IMG/VR virus record: IMGVR_UViG_3300017613_000950
Location: 1 to 29,512 of that record
Source: a virus
Strand: one strand, 5' to 3'
Length of the DNA stretch: 29,512 nt
Below the pieces are notes generated by a model, which saw only the letters and a list, made by a program, of their open reading frames with translations, was not told the DNA's origin and did no database searches. Positions 13,808-22,457 of the stretch are shown here, piece by piece. Positions within the stretch are counted from its first letter, which is position 1, and each line of letters starts with the position of its first letter. Position numbers and translations under genes: made by a program.

Positions 13808-15366
13808 GAAAACAACCTTACCCAATGACTCAATTGACAGGTGGTTTAGATGTTTCTATTGATCCAATCTTTTTAATGGATAGGACTAGTCCAAATCTTC
13901 GTAATATTCGTTTGCATAAGTCAATGATTAGAAAAGAGTTGGGTTGGAAACAGTTTAGTGCTAGTGGAGCAAATGGATTACCGTTGGATTCAGAAGTTAT
14001 GTTGATTGATTCGTTTCCTATGGCAAACGGTACTTCTCATGCAGTATTTGTAACAGCTAATACCTTTTACTCTTACGATTCCGATGATGAAGAATATACT
14101 TCTCGAATGCCTGCAAATACATCATTTACATCTACGTTGGATAATCCATATAGTGCAACAATTACTGTTAACGTGGCAGGGACAGAAGTTTATGTCATAA
14201 CTAATGGTGTTGATCCTGTGTATTATTGGACAGGTGCAGCTAACCTAGCAGAACTTTCAGGATGGGAAGGGCATCCAATTGAAGGGATCATACGTCCAAG
14301 GCAAATTATACATTTTAAGAATCGGTTAATATGTGGTGGTGGAACAGAAAGTGGAAAGGCTCATCCCCGGCGAGTCAGATGGTCTGTTTTAGGTAATCCT
14401 AATGATGCAAATAGTACTGGATCAGGTTATGTAGATTTATATGATACAACAGACTGGATTACTGCTTTTGTAATTATGAAAGACCGATTGTTTATAGTGA
14501 AAGAACGTTCAATCTGGGAACTTGAATACGTTGGCGGTGATTCTATCTTTACTCCCGCTTTGAAAGTAGACGGTGTAGGTAGCTATTCTCCGCATGGGGT
14601 TATTTCATTGGATGAAGAAATGATCTTTTATGGAAGTGATAATGTTTATACGTTTGATGGATTCAGCCTTAAGCCTATGGGCGGTCAGATCTATTCTTAT
14701 CTATATGAAGCATTGGAACGCCGAGTAAATGCAAGTATGGCTCCAAGATTTCCTGCTGCTTATATTGAAGAGTTGAAATTATTTATGATGTGCCTTACAC
14801 AGAAATTTGGAACTGTTCCAGATCTAGTCTATAAGTATGATTATGATTATGATGCTTGGACAACTGTTGAACGTGAGATGACTGCTATTGGATATTGGGG
14901 TACTGAAGGTACAGGAACAACATTGTGGAATGAGCTTACTGATGATTGGGATGAACTTGATTGGGTTTGGTTGTCAAGAAACCTTGCTCCTGGTGCTCCT
15001 ACAACACTGATTGGTGATAGTAATGGATATATTTATGAAGATGATCGGCTTACTACTTCAACAGACCATATGATGTATGAAACAAAAGATTTTATTTTTG
15101 AACATGCGGTGCGTTGGGTTGAGTTTAGAATACAAGCAAAGTACGGTCCTTTTAGAGTAAGCTATTCGATTGATGGAGGAGCAACATGGTCAAATGCTCA
15201 TGAGTTTGGAGTCGTTACACAGTTCACCGAGTTCAGTTGGTTGCTAAATATTACATCACAGAAGATTCGTTTTAGAATTGAATGTGATGCTGAATCGTTG
15301 GATATCAAATGGATCGAGCCTTGGTACGTCCTGCGTAAACGAAGTAAGATATTGGTGACATCATGA
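13804..15366 (+). CDS. Tail nozzle / head-completion (stabilisation) protein
   Basis: A 520-residue protein starting in a 4-nt ATGA overlap. The opening PYPMTQLTGGLDVSIDPIFLMDRTSPNLRNIRL is the recognisable start of podoviral nozzle/stabilisation proteins (P22 gp10 and T7 gp12 type), where 'GG+D..' is followed by 'S..+.N+...'. The body has repeated strand blades (VIMKDRLFIVKERSIWELEYVGGD, IFYGSDNVYTFDGFSLKPMGG, YKYDYDYDAWTTVEREMTAIGYW) consistent with a beta-propeller. The C-terminal half continues with strands (VRWVEFRIQAKYGPFRVSYSIDGGATW). It would form the lower tail tube through which DNA passes. Nearby adaptor genes and the downstream ejection genes fit this role. Confidence 0.78.
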   Translation: MRKQPYPMTQLTGGLDVSIDPIFLMDRTSPNLRNIRLHKSMIRKELGWKQFSASGANGLPLDSEVMLIDSFPMANGTSHAVFVTANTFYSYDSDDEEYTSRMPANTSFTSTLDNPYSATITVNVAGTEVYVITNGVDPVYYWTGAANLAELSGWEGHPIEGIIRPRQIIHFKNRLICGGGTESGKAHPRRVRWSVLGNPNDANSTGSGYVDLYDTTDWITAFVIMKDRLFIVKERSIWELEYVGGDSIFTPALKVDGVGSYSPHGVISLDEEMIFYGSDNVYTFDGFSLKPMGGQIYSYLYEALERRVNASMAPRFPAAYIEELKLFMMCLTQKFGTVPDLVYKYDYDYDAWTTVEREMTAIGYWGTEGTGTTLWNELTDDWDELDWVWLSRNLAPGAPTTLIGDSNGYIYEDDRLTTSTDHMMYETKDFIFEHAVRWVEFRIQAKYGPFRVSYSIDGGATWSNAHEFGVVTQFTEFSWLLNITSQKIRFRIECDAESLDIKWIEPWYVLRKRSKILVTS

Positions 15367-15800
15367 ACTGTCTAATGAACGTTCCGTTTGACACAGTACC
15401 CAAAGAGTTGATCGACCAGTTGAATAGCTGTAATTTTACTTACGAAGAGTACATTGATTCCTGTGAGTATCTAGACCTAAATCCTTCATACTGGAATTTT
15501 GCACTCTTCGATGACGGACAATTAGACATGATTGCCTTTGTTTGGGGAATCCTTGATCCACTTGAGAACTTGATGTTCATGATTCGTGGAACTGTGCAAC
15601 CGGAGTTCAGAGAGATTGATGGAGTACACATTCTTGAACACATCTGCAATGCAATACGTGAGATTGCTCGACAGTTTGGTGCGACACATGCTGTTAGCAT
15701 CTCAGACAAGCCTGATATTTTTACAAGTAAGGTCGATGGAAAGTTGGTTGTCTCACAAAGCAGGGTCTTGGAGGTAAAACTCAATGCAGATCTACACTAA
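15363..15800 (+). CDS. Conserved small protein before the ejection genes (GNAT-like?)
   Basis: A 145-residue protein starting in an ATGA overlap with the nozzle gene. The pattern WNFALFDDGQLDMIAFVWGILDPLENLMFMIRGTVQPEFRE...GVHILEHICNAIREIARQFGATHAVSISDKPDI resembles a GNAT-like alpha/beta order: paired strands, a loop, a long helix, then a final strand. The canonical acetyl-CoA loop is not clear, so enzymatic function is doubtful. Proteins of this size near nozzle and internal-protein genes are found in many podoviruses and have no firm function. It overlaps the next gene by 17 nt, and its codon use shifts back toward the capsid-like style. Confidence 0.65.
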   Translation: MNCLMNVPFDTVPKELIDQLNSCNFTYEEYIDSCEYLDLNPSYWNFALFDDGQLDMIAFVWGILDPLENLMFMIRGTVQPEFREIDGVHILEHICNAIREIARQFGATHAVSISDKPDIFTSKVDGKLVVSQSRVLEVKLNADLH

Positions 15801-16686
15801 TGTTGTCATTGACATTGAGACAAACGAAGTCTTGGAAGAAGAAAGCTTCGAGTACAACGGGCCATTGGCACAATGCATCTCGGTTGGTGGTGGTGAAGAA
15901 AGGTCGGAGCAAAGACTAAAGAAAGTTCCTGTCTGGAATGAGGGACAAGAAAAAACCTTTGACCTTTTATACAAGGCAATCAATCAGGGATTCAATCGAG
16001 GTACACCGAAGTATCCCGGTCAGATGTATGTCCCACAAACAGACCTTGAGTCAAAGTATCTTCAAGGAAATAATATGGGTCTTGCGGATAACATCGCTCG
16101 TACTAGAACACTTGGAGAAGCATCATGGAAAAGGGCTGGTGATGCCGCTTACGAGTTGAATCCTGAAGTGTCTGCGGAGTACTTTAACAGCACAATCAGA
16201 GATCCTATGATGCATGAGTTCAGGGACACCCATGAACCATTGATCCGTGAGATGTTTGGGGATTCAAACTACTACAGTTCCGCAAGGACAAACGCACAAA
16301 CAGAACTTGCATCCAACCTAGCACGGGATCTTGCAGGTAAACGTGCCGACATCATGTACCAAGATGAGATTGCCCGAAGAGGTGCGTTGGAGTCGGCAGC
16401 AGAACGCGAAGCAACTATTGCCCCGCAGATGGCAGGGATTCTTAATCAAAGCGATCTCATGGGTGCTCAGTTTGCAGAGCAGATGGCAGCAGATAGGGCA
16501 GGATATAGTCGAACGATTGAGAACGAAAAAATGTTGGGCGAGTTGCAACAATGGATGATGGAACAGGATTCCAACAACCCGTACACGCAGATGATGTTCC
16601 AGATCTTGGGTCTACAACCAAATGTTGTTGGAACTGAAGGTGAGTCGGAAGGTTCGAATGTAAGCATGGGTATTTTATCTGGCTAA
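15784..16686 (+). CDS. Internal virion / DNA-ejection protein candidate
   Basis: A 300-residue protein with GGAGG 8 nt before ATG, overlapping the previous gene by 17 nt. After a short N-terminal strand region (~1-45), most of it is predicted helical with many Ala, Glu, Gln and Met: ESKYLQGNNMGLADNIARTRTLGEASWKRAGDAAYELNPEVSAEYF, and EIARRGALESAAEREATIAPQMAGILNQ. Helical, Ala/Gln-rich proteins in this place (between nozzle and transglycosylase) are usually ejection proteins that enter the host ahead of DNA. No enzyme motif is seen. The C-terminal segment is Gly/Ser-rich. Confidence 0.65.
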   Translation: MQIYTNVVIDIETNEVLEEESFEYNGPLAQCISVGGGEERSEQRLKKVPVWNEGQEKTFDLLYKAINQGFNRGTPKYPGQMYVPQTDLESKYLQGNNMGLADNIARTRTLGEASWKRAGDAAYELNPEVSAEYFNSTIRDPMMHEFRDTHEPLIREMFGDSNYYSSARTNAQTELASNLARDLAGKRADIMYQDEIARRGALESAAEREATIAPQMAGILNQSDLMGAQFAEQMAADRAGYSRTIENEKMLGELQQWMMEQDSNNPYTQMMFQILGLQPNVVGTEGESEGSNVSMGILSG

Positions 16687-16697
16687 AGGAGAGTAAC

Positions 16698-18203
16698 ATG
16701 CCTAGTGATCCGATGTTGGCTCTGGCAACAATGGTTGCACAGAACAGACCAAAGCAAGCTCCCACTCCATCTAGACCTGTAGTTATTCCTGGTCAGTATG
16801 GATTGGGAAAGTATGATTCCAAAAAGGTTCAGGCACACGGCAAAATAGAGATGGAACCGTTGCTCAACTATCTTGGCATGCTATCACCCGCGCAGAAACA
16901 AGAAGCCGCTCTTCGGGCTGCACAGATGTATCAGATGATGACTCCTGAAGAAAAAGAACAGGTCAAGTTTGATCCGAAGATGACAAAGTTTATGGGTAGC
17001 CTTGGTGTTCCTATGCAGGTAGATGATAGGTCATCTACAGGAGCAGATGGACCGCAACCAATGGACCCGAAGACAGGACAGGAACAAGAACGTGGAATGG
17101 TTCCTGCACGGATGCAACGTGCCGAAGTCGGTGGGCTGTCTCCTGAAAGTCTTTATGCAATGGGTGGTCAATCTGCTGATAACCTGTACGGTAGACAGCG
17201 AGGGTTGCGTGATCCAAGTCCTGAAGAAATGGATTTGATGGCAAGTCAGCAAGCATGGAATGAAAAGCGTGTTCAAACAGCACAAGACCTGCACATTGCA
17301 CAGCTTGGAGCACTCAGAACAAAGACCAATCTAGAGATAGACCATTCAAGAGAACGGCTGGCTCTTATTGAAAAAGAAAAGCTTGTCCTCGATAAAGAGT
17401 TGGAGGTATTACGAGCAGGAGGTGATCCAAGAACACGAACTGCACGAATGCAATTGGATCATAACTTCACAAGTGAATACAGTGACACCATGAAGATCTA
17501 TGCATGGAACCAACCTTCGAATTTGCAAGATTGGCTTAACCGACAGATTCGAGGTGAGGCGGTAGTACAGAGATACATCGATGGCTCTAAGAATGAGTTT
17601 GGTGAAGCCCCTGGAGCACATGCTGCAATCAACAAATGGTTCAGTGATTTGACCCCACAAGTACAGAGCCATTCTGGAAAGCTCTTTGAGTCACAGAGGA
17701 AGGGAAAGGGGCTTAGTGACAAGCTACAGCAAGACCACTTTGCAATGAAGGACATGGTTCGTCGAATGGATGGTTTGATTCGCTCGTCGGGAAGTGTCGA
17801 TGAGGTAACTGCTACGAACTTCGCCTACATGTGTGGCGCATTAGCATATCCCGCCAACGAAACAGCTTCGTATCTTAAAAGCTATGGGCTGGATGCATTC
17901 ACGCTCAACAGCATTATCAGCAGGATCTATGGACAGGGCACTTCTACCATCCAAGAAGATCAGTACGGTGAGCCTGTAGCACATCCCGGTACATCAGCGC
18001 GACCTGATAATCCATTAGCTGTAGAAGATCAGTCTGACCAAGCAGCAGGAATCATAGATCAGTACAAAGAAAGTTCTTCACACAAACCGGATGCAGGATA
18101 TATCAACGTAGATACAGAACGAATGGCTGAAGACGCAAGCTCGTGGCTCGGAAAGCGATATAAAGATGCAGACGAAAGAGAGAAGAAGCAGAGGGGGAGA
18201 TAA
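16698..18203 (+). CDS. Internal virion protein (ejection protein candidate)
   Basis: A 501-residue protein with AAAGGAG upstream. The N-terminal ~150 residues are rich in Pro, Met and Gln with short helices (SPAQKQEAALRAAQMYQMMTPEEKEQ). Residues ~185-240 form a long charged helix or coiled coil (AQDLHIAQLGALRTKTNLEIDHSRERLALIEKEKLVLDKELEVL). The C-terminal half is mixed helical and ends in a highly charged tail (YKDADEREKKQRGR). The stop overlaps the next start by TAATG. The size, the coiled coil and the place before the transglycosylase protein fit the middle member of a three- or four-protein ejection complex. Confidence 0.65.
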   Translation: MPSDPMLALATMVAQNRPKQAPTPSRPVVIPGQYGLGKYDSKKVQAHGKIEMEPLLNYLGMLSPAQKQEAALRAAQMYQMMTPEEKEQVKFDPKMTKFMGSLGVPMQVDDRSSTGADGPQPMDPKTGQEQERGMVPARMQRAEVGGLSPESLYAMGGQSADNLYGRQRGLRDPSPEEMDLMASQQAWNEKRVQTAQDLHIAQLGALRTKTNLEIDHSRERLALIEKEKLVLDKELEVLRAGGDPRTRTARMQLDHNFTSEYSDTMKIYAWNQPSNLQDWLNRQIRGEAVVQRYIDGSKNEFGEAPGAHAAINKWFSDLTPQVQSHSGKLFESQRKGKGLSDKLQQDHFAMKDMVRRMDGLIRSSGSVDEVTATNFAYMCGALAYPANETASYLKSYGLDAFTLNSIISRIYGQGTSTIQEDQYGEPVAHPGTSARPDNPLAVEDQSDQAAGIIDQYKESSSHKPDAGYINVDTERMAEDASSWLGKRYKDADEREKKQRGR

Positions 18204-19246
18204 TGTTTAAAGTTGTCAAGCATGGAGCAAAGAGACTTGCTAAGTATGGCATGGTTGTCAAAGTCAAACCCAAAGTTGAGTGGACAGAGCCACAGGTACG
18301 AGAAGCTGTTAAGCGGCAAGTGCTCAAGGTTTCAGAAGACCCAAACAAGAGAAAGCAGCAGTTGGTGAATCTTGGTGATCGACTTGTAGATCGTCAAGGA
18401 AGGATGGACCCCAACGTTGCTGGAACGATCATGGAGAACTTTGAGCCACCTGTCACGAATGTCAAAGGAAAACTTTCTACACATCCACGACCTGTTACTA
18501 CTGAAATGCAAGGAGAGCGTTTTGCTGTAGAGAAGATGAACGCAGCAGGAAAGTATATTCCTGAAATGAATGCTCCAATACGTGGTACAGCCGATATTGA
18601 TGTAGCACGTAAGGAGTTCTATGATTCACAAAAAGAAGGTATAGACAGATATCGTCCATCTACAAAGTCGCAGCATGGCACAGTCATCGAAGATGCGCCT
18701 GTTGGATCATACGGTAAGGATTGGGCAACAGATCCCAATAGCCCTGTTATCGGCCCAACCATTCCATATTTTGGTCAACGTAAACAGTTGGTAAAAGAGA
18801 AGCATGTTCCTGTTAAAACTGAGGTTGGATACGGAAACTATGTTGAAACAATTCCTTTAGCTGAGATGACTTTGTGGAAAGAACAAGCAAAAGCAGCATG
18901 GAGTTACATGGGAGCACGTTCTGCCGGTGCAAGGTTTTGGAACAGAATGCTCGAGAACCAAGCACCCAAAAAGATCCTTGCCGGGAAGGATGCCAAGGGC
19001 AATACAGTTACAGTTCTAAAGAAAGATCTCATGGACAAACCCCGTGCAGGATACAATTACTACATGCTGATGTTTCAGCGGTGGAAAGAAAACCCCGATA
19101 CCTTTGGTAAGACTGTGAAGCGTAATGTCGGAGAAAAACAACGTCCTGTAAAGAAGCCGCCTGACCATGAAGTATCAGCAAGAGGACAACTAGAACAGAT
19201 GTGGGAAAACGTGATGGAAGGTGCTGTTGATGGGGAGATAAAGTAA
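18203..19246 (+). CDS. Basic hypothetical protein in the ejection block
   Basis: A 347-residue, strongly basic protein with GAGGGGGAG upstream. The start is Lys-rich (FKVVKHGAKRLAKYGMVVKVKPKVEW) and the middle is Pro/Lys-rich and low in hydrophobics, suggesting an extended or DNA-contacting protein. A compact segment near 205-290 (YGNYVETIPLAEMTLWKEQAKAAWSYMGARSAGARFWNRML, YNYYMLMFQRWKENPDTFGK) looks helical. It starts and ends in TAATG overlaps with neighbours, so it is translated as part of the ejection operon. I do not recognise the family. Confidence 0.62.
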   Translation: MFKVVKHGAKRLAKYGMVVKVKPKVEWTEPQVREAVKRQVLKVSEDPNKRKQQLVNLGDRLVDRQGRMDPNVAGTIMENFEPPVTNVKGKLSTHPRPVTTEMQGERFAVEKMNAAGKYIPEMNAPIRGTADIDVARKEFYDSQKEGIDRYRPSTKSQHGTVIEDAPVGSYGKDWATDPNSPVIGPTIPYFGQRKQLVKEKHVPVKTEVGYGNYVETIPLAEMTLWKEQAKAAWSYMGARSAGARFWNRMLENQAPKKILAGKDAKGNTVTVLKKDLMDKPRAGYNYYMLMFQRWKENPDTFGKTVKRNVGEKQRPVKKPPDHEVSARGQLEQMWENVMEGAVDGEIK

Positions 19247-22200
19247 TGTCCAATGCACGACTTTTAGCAGAGTCCATTCGTCAGGTTGAAAGTGGTGGTA
19301 ATTATGAAGCACAAGGTAAAAGTGATGAGTATGGAGCATATCAAATCCAGTCAAATGTATGGGCTGATTGGTCTGCACGATTGAACAAAGGTCAACCGAT
19401 GGAGCCTACACCAGAGAACCAAGATCGTGTAGCGATAGCAAAGTTTGAAGAGTGGGAAAAGAAAGGATATACACCTGAACAGATTGCTGCAACATGGAAC
19501 AGTGGTAGTCCTACGGGTTGGGAAAACAAGCGTGGTACTAATAAGTATGGTGCTAGGTATGACGTTCCTGCATATGTCGATAAGGTTATGGGTGAGTTCA
19601 ATACCCGAAAGGCAAAGTTCGAACAGACTCAACCAATGGAAGGTTATCATCCGTTGAATCCATCAGATATGGAACTTCGGGAAGCTCTTGAGCCTTTGCC
19701 TACCGACCAACATCAATTGATTCGACATCGTATGGAATCATTGGGTCATCAGATGCCCACGTTGCCTACTGATACACCGAAGGCTGATTATGGTGAAGAT
19801 GAAAGTTGGGGATATATCCTTCGTGAGACTGCAATAGATGCAGCGACTTTTATTGGTGCTGGTGCGTTGGTTGCTGGTAGTGCAGCAGCAGCCGGGGTCA
19901 CGCTTCCTGCATGGGCAACGCTCGGCGTAACAGCAGGGGTCTATGCCGGTGCAAGAGAAGTCTATGAGCGTGTCTCAGGAAAACCAGAACCTACTATAAC
20001 AGAGATGATTACGGGTGATATGGAGCCAGGACTTGCAAAGGACATGACACAGTTTGCAGAGAACGTTGCTTGGTCATTGCCGATGGGTCAAGGCATCAAG
20101 CTCATTGGTGGTGTATCTGGTAAGGTGTTGAAGGGTGTTGATTACGTTAATCGAAATACCTTTGGTAAGGTTCAGGAAGTATGGGAACCTGTTGCAGACA
20201 AGGCGATCAATTTCACTGTAGACTTGATGGACAAAATCCCCACACCGATGAAGTTCAGTGGAGGTACAGAACGAAGGTCATTTGTAGAAATGATGCAACC
20301 TGCTATTGAACGTGTTGGTAGGACTGTTGATCCAGAGACACAGGCGATGTTTAGAAAAACAGAGGTGATGAAACGCCGCATTACGCATAACTTGGCTGAC
20401 TTTGACAAGGACTTGAAAGCATCGGGGTTGACTTTCAAAGAACGTATTGAAACGTTACGAGCACTTCGCAATCCCGGTAGGCTGAACATGTACAGTGTGC
20501 CCGATAAGGTACGGGATGTTGTTGCCAACTTTGATAAGCGTATCATTGATGCTGGCCTCGACCCACTGTACGAGAAAGAATTTCGTCGTGCCATTGGTAA
20601 GCAGTTGCGACAAGATATGGAAACAGAAACCGATGCGTTGCTCACGTTCTTTGATCCTTCCCTGAGTTCGTTCATGGATGGTAAGTTCACTAGGCAGGGC
20701 AAGAAAGCAATCCTTGATGTAATGGATGAGGGACTTGCATCACCTGAGATGCGAGAGTTTGCAAAAGACTTGATGACACTCCCGGCAAAGCTTCCGCGTG
20801 AAGTGTACAAAGCTGCCCGTGAAGCACAGATGGCATTCTTGAAACAAGACCTTCGAAGCACCTCAGGTATGGTTGTGCGGAGTGGGTATCAAAAAGAGGG
20901 GTATGTTGCAAGTAAGCATTTCCTTGATGGTAGTGGTCACAAGATGTGGGTTCCCCGTGATGTTGAGTTGCAATTCAACGACATGGAATATCTCCACCGT
21001 GTTGCCAACGCTTTCGGTGGTAAGCTTATGTCAATGTGGAAGAGTGGTAAGACCATCCTTCGTCCTGCATATCATGGACGTAACATGATCTCCAATGCGA
21101 TCCTTGCTGACAATGGGGGGTTTCCGATTTACCGGATGGATGTTTATCACGAAGCAATCAAGCACATGCGAGATGGCAATCCAACGTGGAAAAAGTTCAT
21201 GCATGACAATGGCGGGGCAGGATCGTTCGTGCAGGATGAGCTTACCCACTTGAGTACGATTGCCCAAGGGTCAGAGAACACGTTGGACATGGCATGGAAG
21301 ATGTTTAGGAAGGTTACACACTACCCTGCAAAGCTACAGAATGCGGAAGAAAACTTTTTCAAGTACGCGAAGTATCTGCACAGTACAAAAGAACGTGGCT
21401 TCAGTCACATGGATGCTATCATAGACTCAAACAAGCACCTCTTAAATTATGGTGAAGCTTCAGTTGCAGCAGGGTTTCTTAGGTCGAGCATTGCGGGACC
21501 GATGCCTTTCGCTACATGGTACACAAAGATCCTTCCGTTGACTGTAGAGACAGCGGTTAAGCATCCTTTGCGCTTTGGCAAGTGGATAATGTTTGGCATG
21601 GCAATGCAAGACTACGCCATCGATCAAGTAGGTATGGATGACGAAGAGTGGGACCACATCAAAGGTAAGATGCCTGAGTGGATGCGAAGCGGGGCTAGGA
21701 TCTTGATGCCTTGGCGGGATGCTCAAGACAGACTGCAAGTGTTCAATGCTACCTTCTTGATGCCGGGGATCGGTGACATCTTTGAGTTAGGACGATTGCT
21801 CAATGTGACAAGTGCGGGTGGTTTGCAACTGCACAACCCATTCATCTCTCTTGCTGCTGCATGGTCATCTCAAACGAAGTCAAGTGGAGCACCGTTGTAC
21901 TTTGATTGGGAACCGGCAAAAACGAAGATGTCGAAGACGTTGAGCTACACGCTAGAGCAACTGATGCCAGCGGTAACTCCTATGGCTGGTGTTGACTGGA
22001 AGCTTTGGGAGAAGGTGATCAATGAGGAACAGGGTGCACCTACAACCACACAAGCGATGTTGAGCAGTATGGGATTGAAGATGCAACCCATTGAGCCTCA
22101 GAAGCTTGCTTACAAGAAATACATCATGCAACAGATCCACCAACGCGAAGCCACATCCCAACTAACAAGAGAACTCCGTAATGTCAAGAACCCCGAAGAA

Positions 22201-22257
22201 CGACAAAAGATCATCGAAGAGTTTCGAGAAGTTGCGCGAGGCATTTACGAGGATTAA
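19246..22257 (+). CDS. Large internal virion protein with N-terminal lytic transglycosylase
   Basis: A 1003-residue protein. Residues ~1-115 match a soluble lytic transglycosylase/lysozyme-like domain: IRQVESGGNYEAQGKSDEYGAYQIQ holds the catalytic Glu (E15) and the GAYQIQ motif, followed by EQIAATWNSGSP. Cleaving peptidoglycan while the genome is injected is the known job of such domains in T7 gp16-type proteins. Residues ~195-238 (ATFIGAGALVAGSAAAAGVTLPAWATLGVTAGVYAG) are hydrophobic and Gly/Ala-rich, able to insert in or cross a membrane. The remaining ~760 residues are mostly helical, with further hydrophobic helices near 760-800, as expected for a DNA-translocating conduit. It is the last plus-strand gene and meets the minus-strand operon at 22254-22257. 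Confidence 0.82.
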   Translation: MSNARLLAESIRQVESGGNYEAQGKSDEYGAYQIQSNVWADWSARLNKGQPMEPTPENQDRVAIAKFEEWEKKGYTPEQIAATWNSGSPTGWENKRGTNKYGARYDVPAYVDKVMGEFNTRKAKFEQTQPMEGYHPLNPSDMELREALEPLPTDQHQLIRHRMESLGHQMPTLPTDTPKADYGEDESWGYILRETAIDAATFIGAGALVAGSAAAAGVTLPAWATLGVTAGVYAGAREVYERVSGKPEPTITEMITGDMEPGLAKDMTQFAENVAWSLPMGQGIKLIGGVSGKVLKGVDYVNRNTFGKVQEVWEPVADKAINFTVDLMDKIPTPMKFSGGTERRSFVEMMQPAIERVGRTVDPETQAMFRKTEVMKRRITHNLADFDKDLKASGLTFKERIETLRALRNPGRLNMYSVPDKVRDVVANFDKRIIDAGLDPLYEKEFRRAIGKQLRQDMETETDALLTFFDPSLSSFMDGKFTRQGKKAILDVMDEGLASPEMREFAKDLMTLPAKLPREVYKAAREAQMAFLKQDLRSTSGMVVRSGYQKEGYVASKHFLDGSGHKMWVPRDVELQFNDMEYLHRVANAFGGKLMSMWKSGKTILRPAYHGRNMISNAILADNGGFPIYRMDVYHEAIKHMRDGNPTWKKFMHDNGGAGSFVQDELTHLSTIAQGSENTLDMAWKMFRKVTHYPAKLQNAEENFFKYAKYLHSTKERGFSHMDAIIDSNKHLLNYGEASVAAGFLRSSIAGPMPFATWYTKILPLTVETAVKHPLRFGKWIMFGMAMQDYAIDQVGMDDEEWDHIKGKMPEWMRSGARILMPWRDAQDRLQVFNATFLMPGIGDIFELGRLLNVTSAGGLQLHNPFISLAAAWSSQTKSSGAPLYFDWEPAKTKMSKTLSYTLEQLMPAVTPMAGVDWKLWEKVINEEQGAPTTTQAMLSSMGLKMQPIEPQKLAYKKYIMQQIHQREATSQLTRELRNVKNPEERQKIIEEFREVARGIYED

Positions 22258-22457
22258 GCCTTCGCATTTTCTTGCTGTCTCATCTTTAAGCATAGCGATG
22301 TTCGTCCACATCTTCCTTCTGTTAATTTGGATATGGCTTGCATACTCAGTCCTTCTTGTTTGTTTAGGTATTCTACCATCTCTTTGAGTTGCCATTCGAC
22401 TGCTTCTGGTGGACAGTGCTTGCGTAATGCGGTGCGAACGTCTTTCCAGTAGATCAT
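22254..22457 (-). CDS. Small 67-residue protein, last gene of the minus-strand operon
   Basis: I choose the ATG at 22457 (MIYWKDVRTALRKHCPPEAVEW), which overlaps the TGA of the DUF3987-type gene as ATGA and has GGGAG upstream; the 5-residue longer TTG start is less likely. The protein is helical and basic, with KEMVEYLNKQEGLSMQAISKLTEGRCGRTSLCLKM, which might be a helix-turn-helix-like segment. There are three Cys. The family is not recognised. Its stop codon overlaps the stop of the plus-strand transglycosylase gene by 4 nt (TTAA), so the two operons collide here. Confidence 0.6.
   Translation of the reverse strand: MIYWKDVRTALRKHCPPEAVEWQLKEMVEYLNKQEGLSMQAISKLTEGRCGRTSLCLKMRQQENAKA

Noticed and set aside
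20172-20861. 229-codon open frame on the minus strand inside the transglycosylase gene
   Set aside because: Antisense shadow of a clearly coding 1003-residue gene; Ser/Arg/Leu-rich composition and no start signal or motif.
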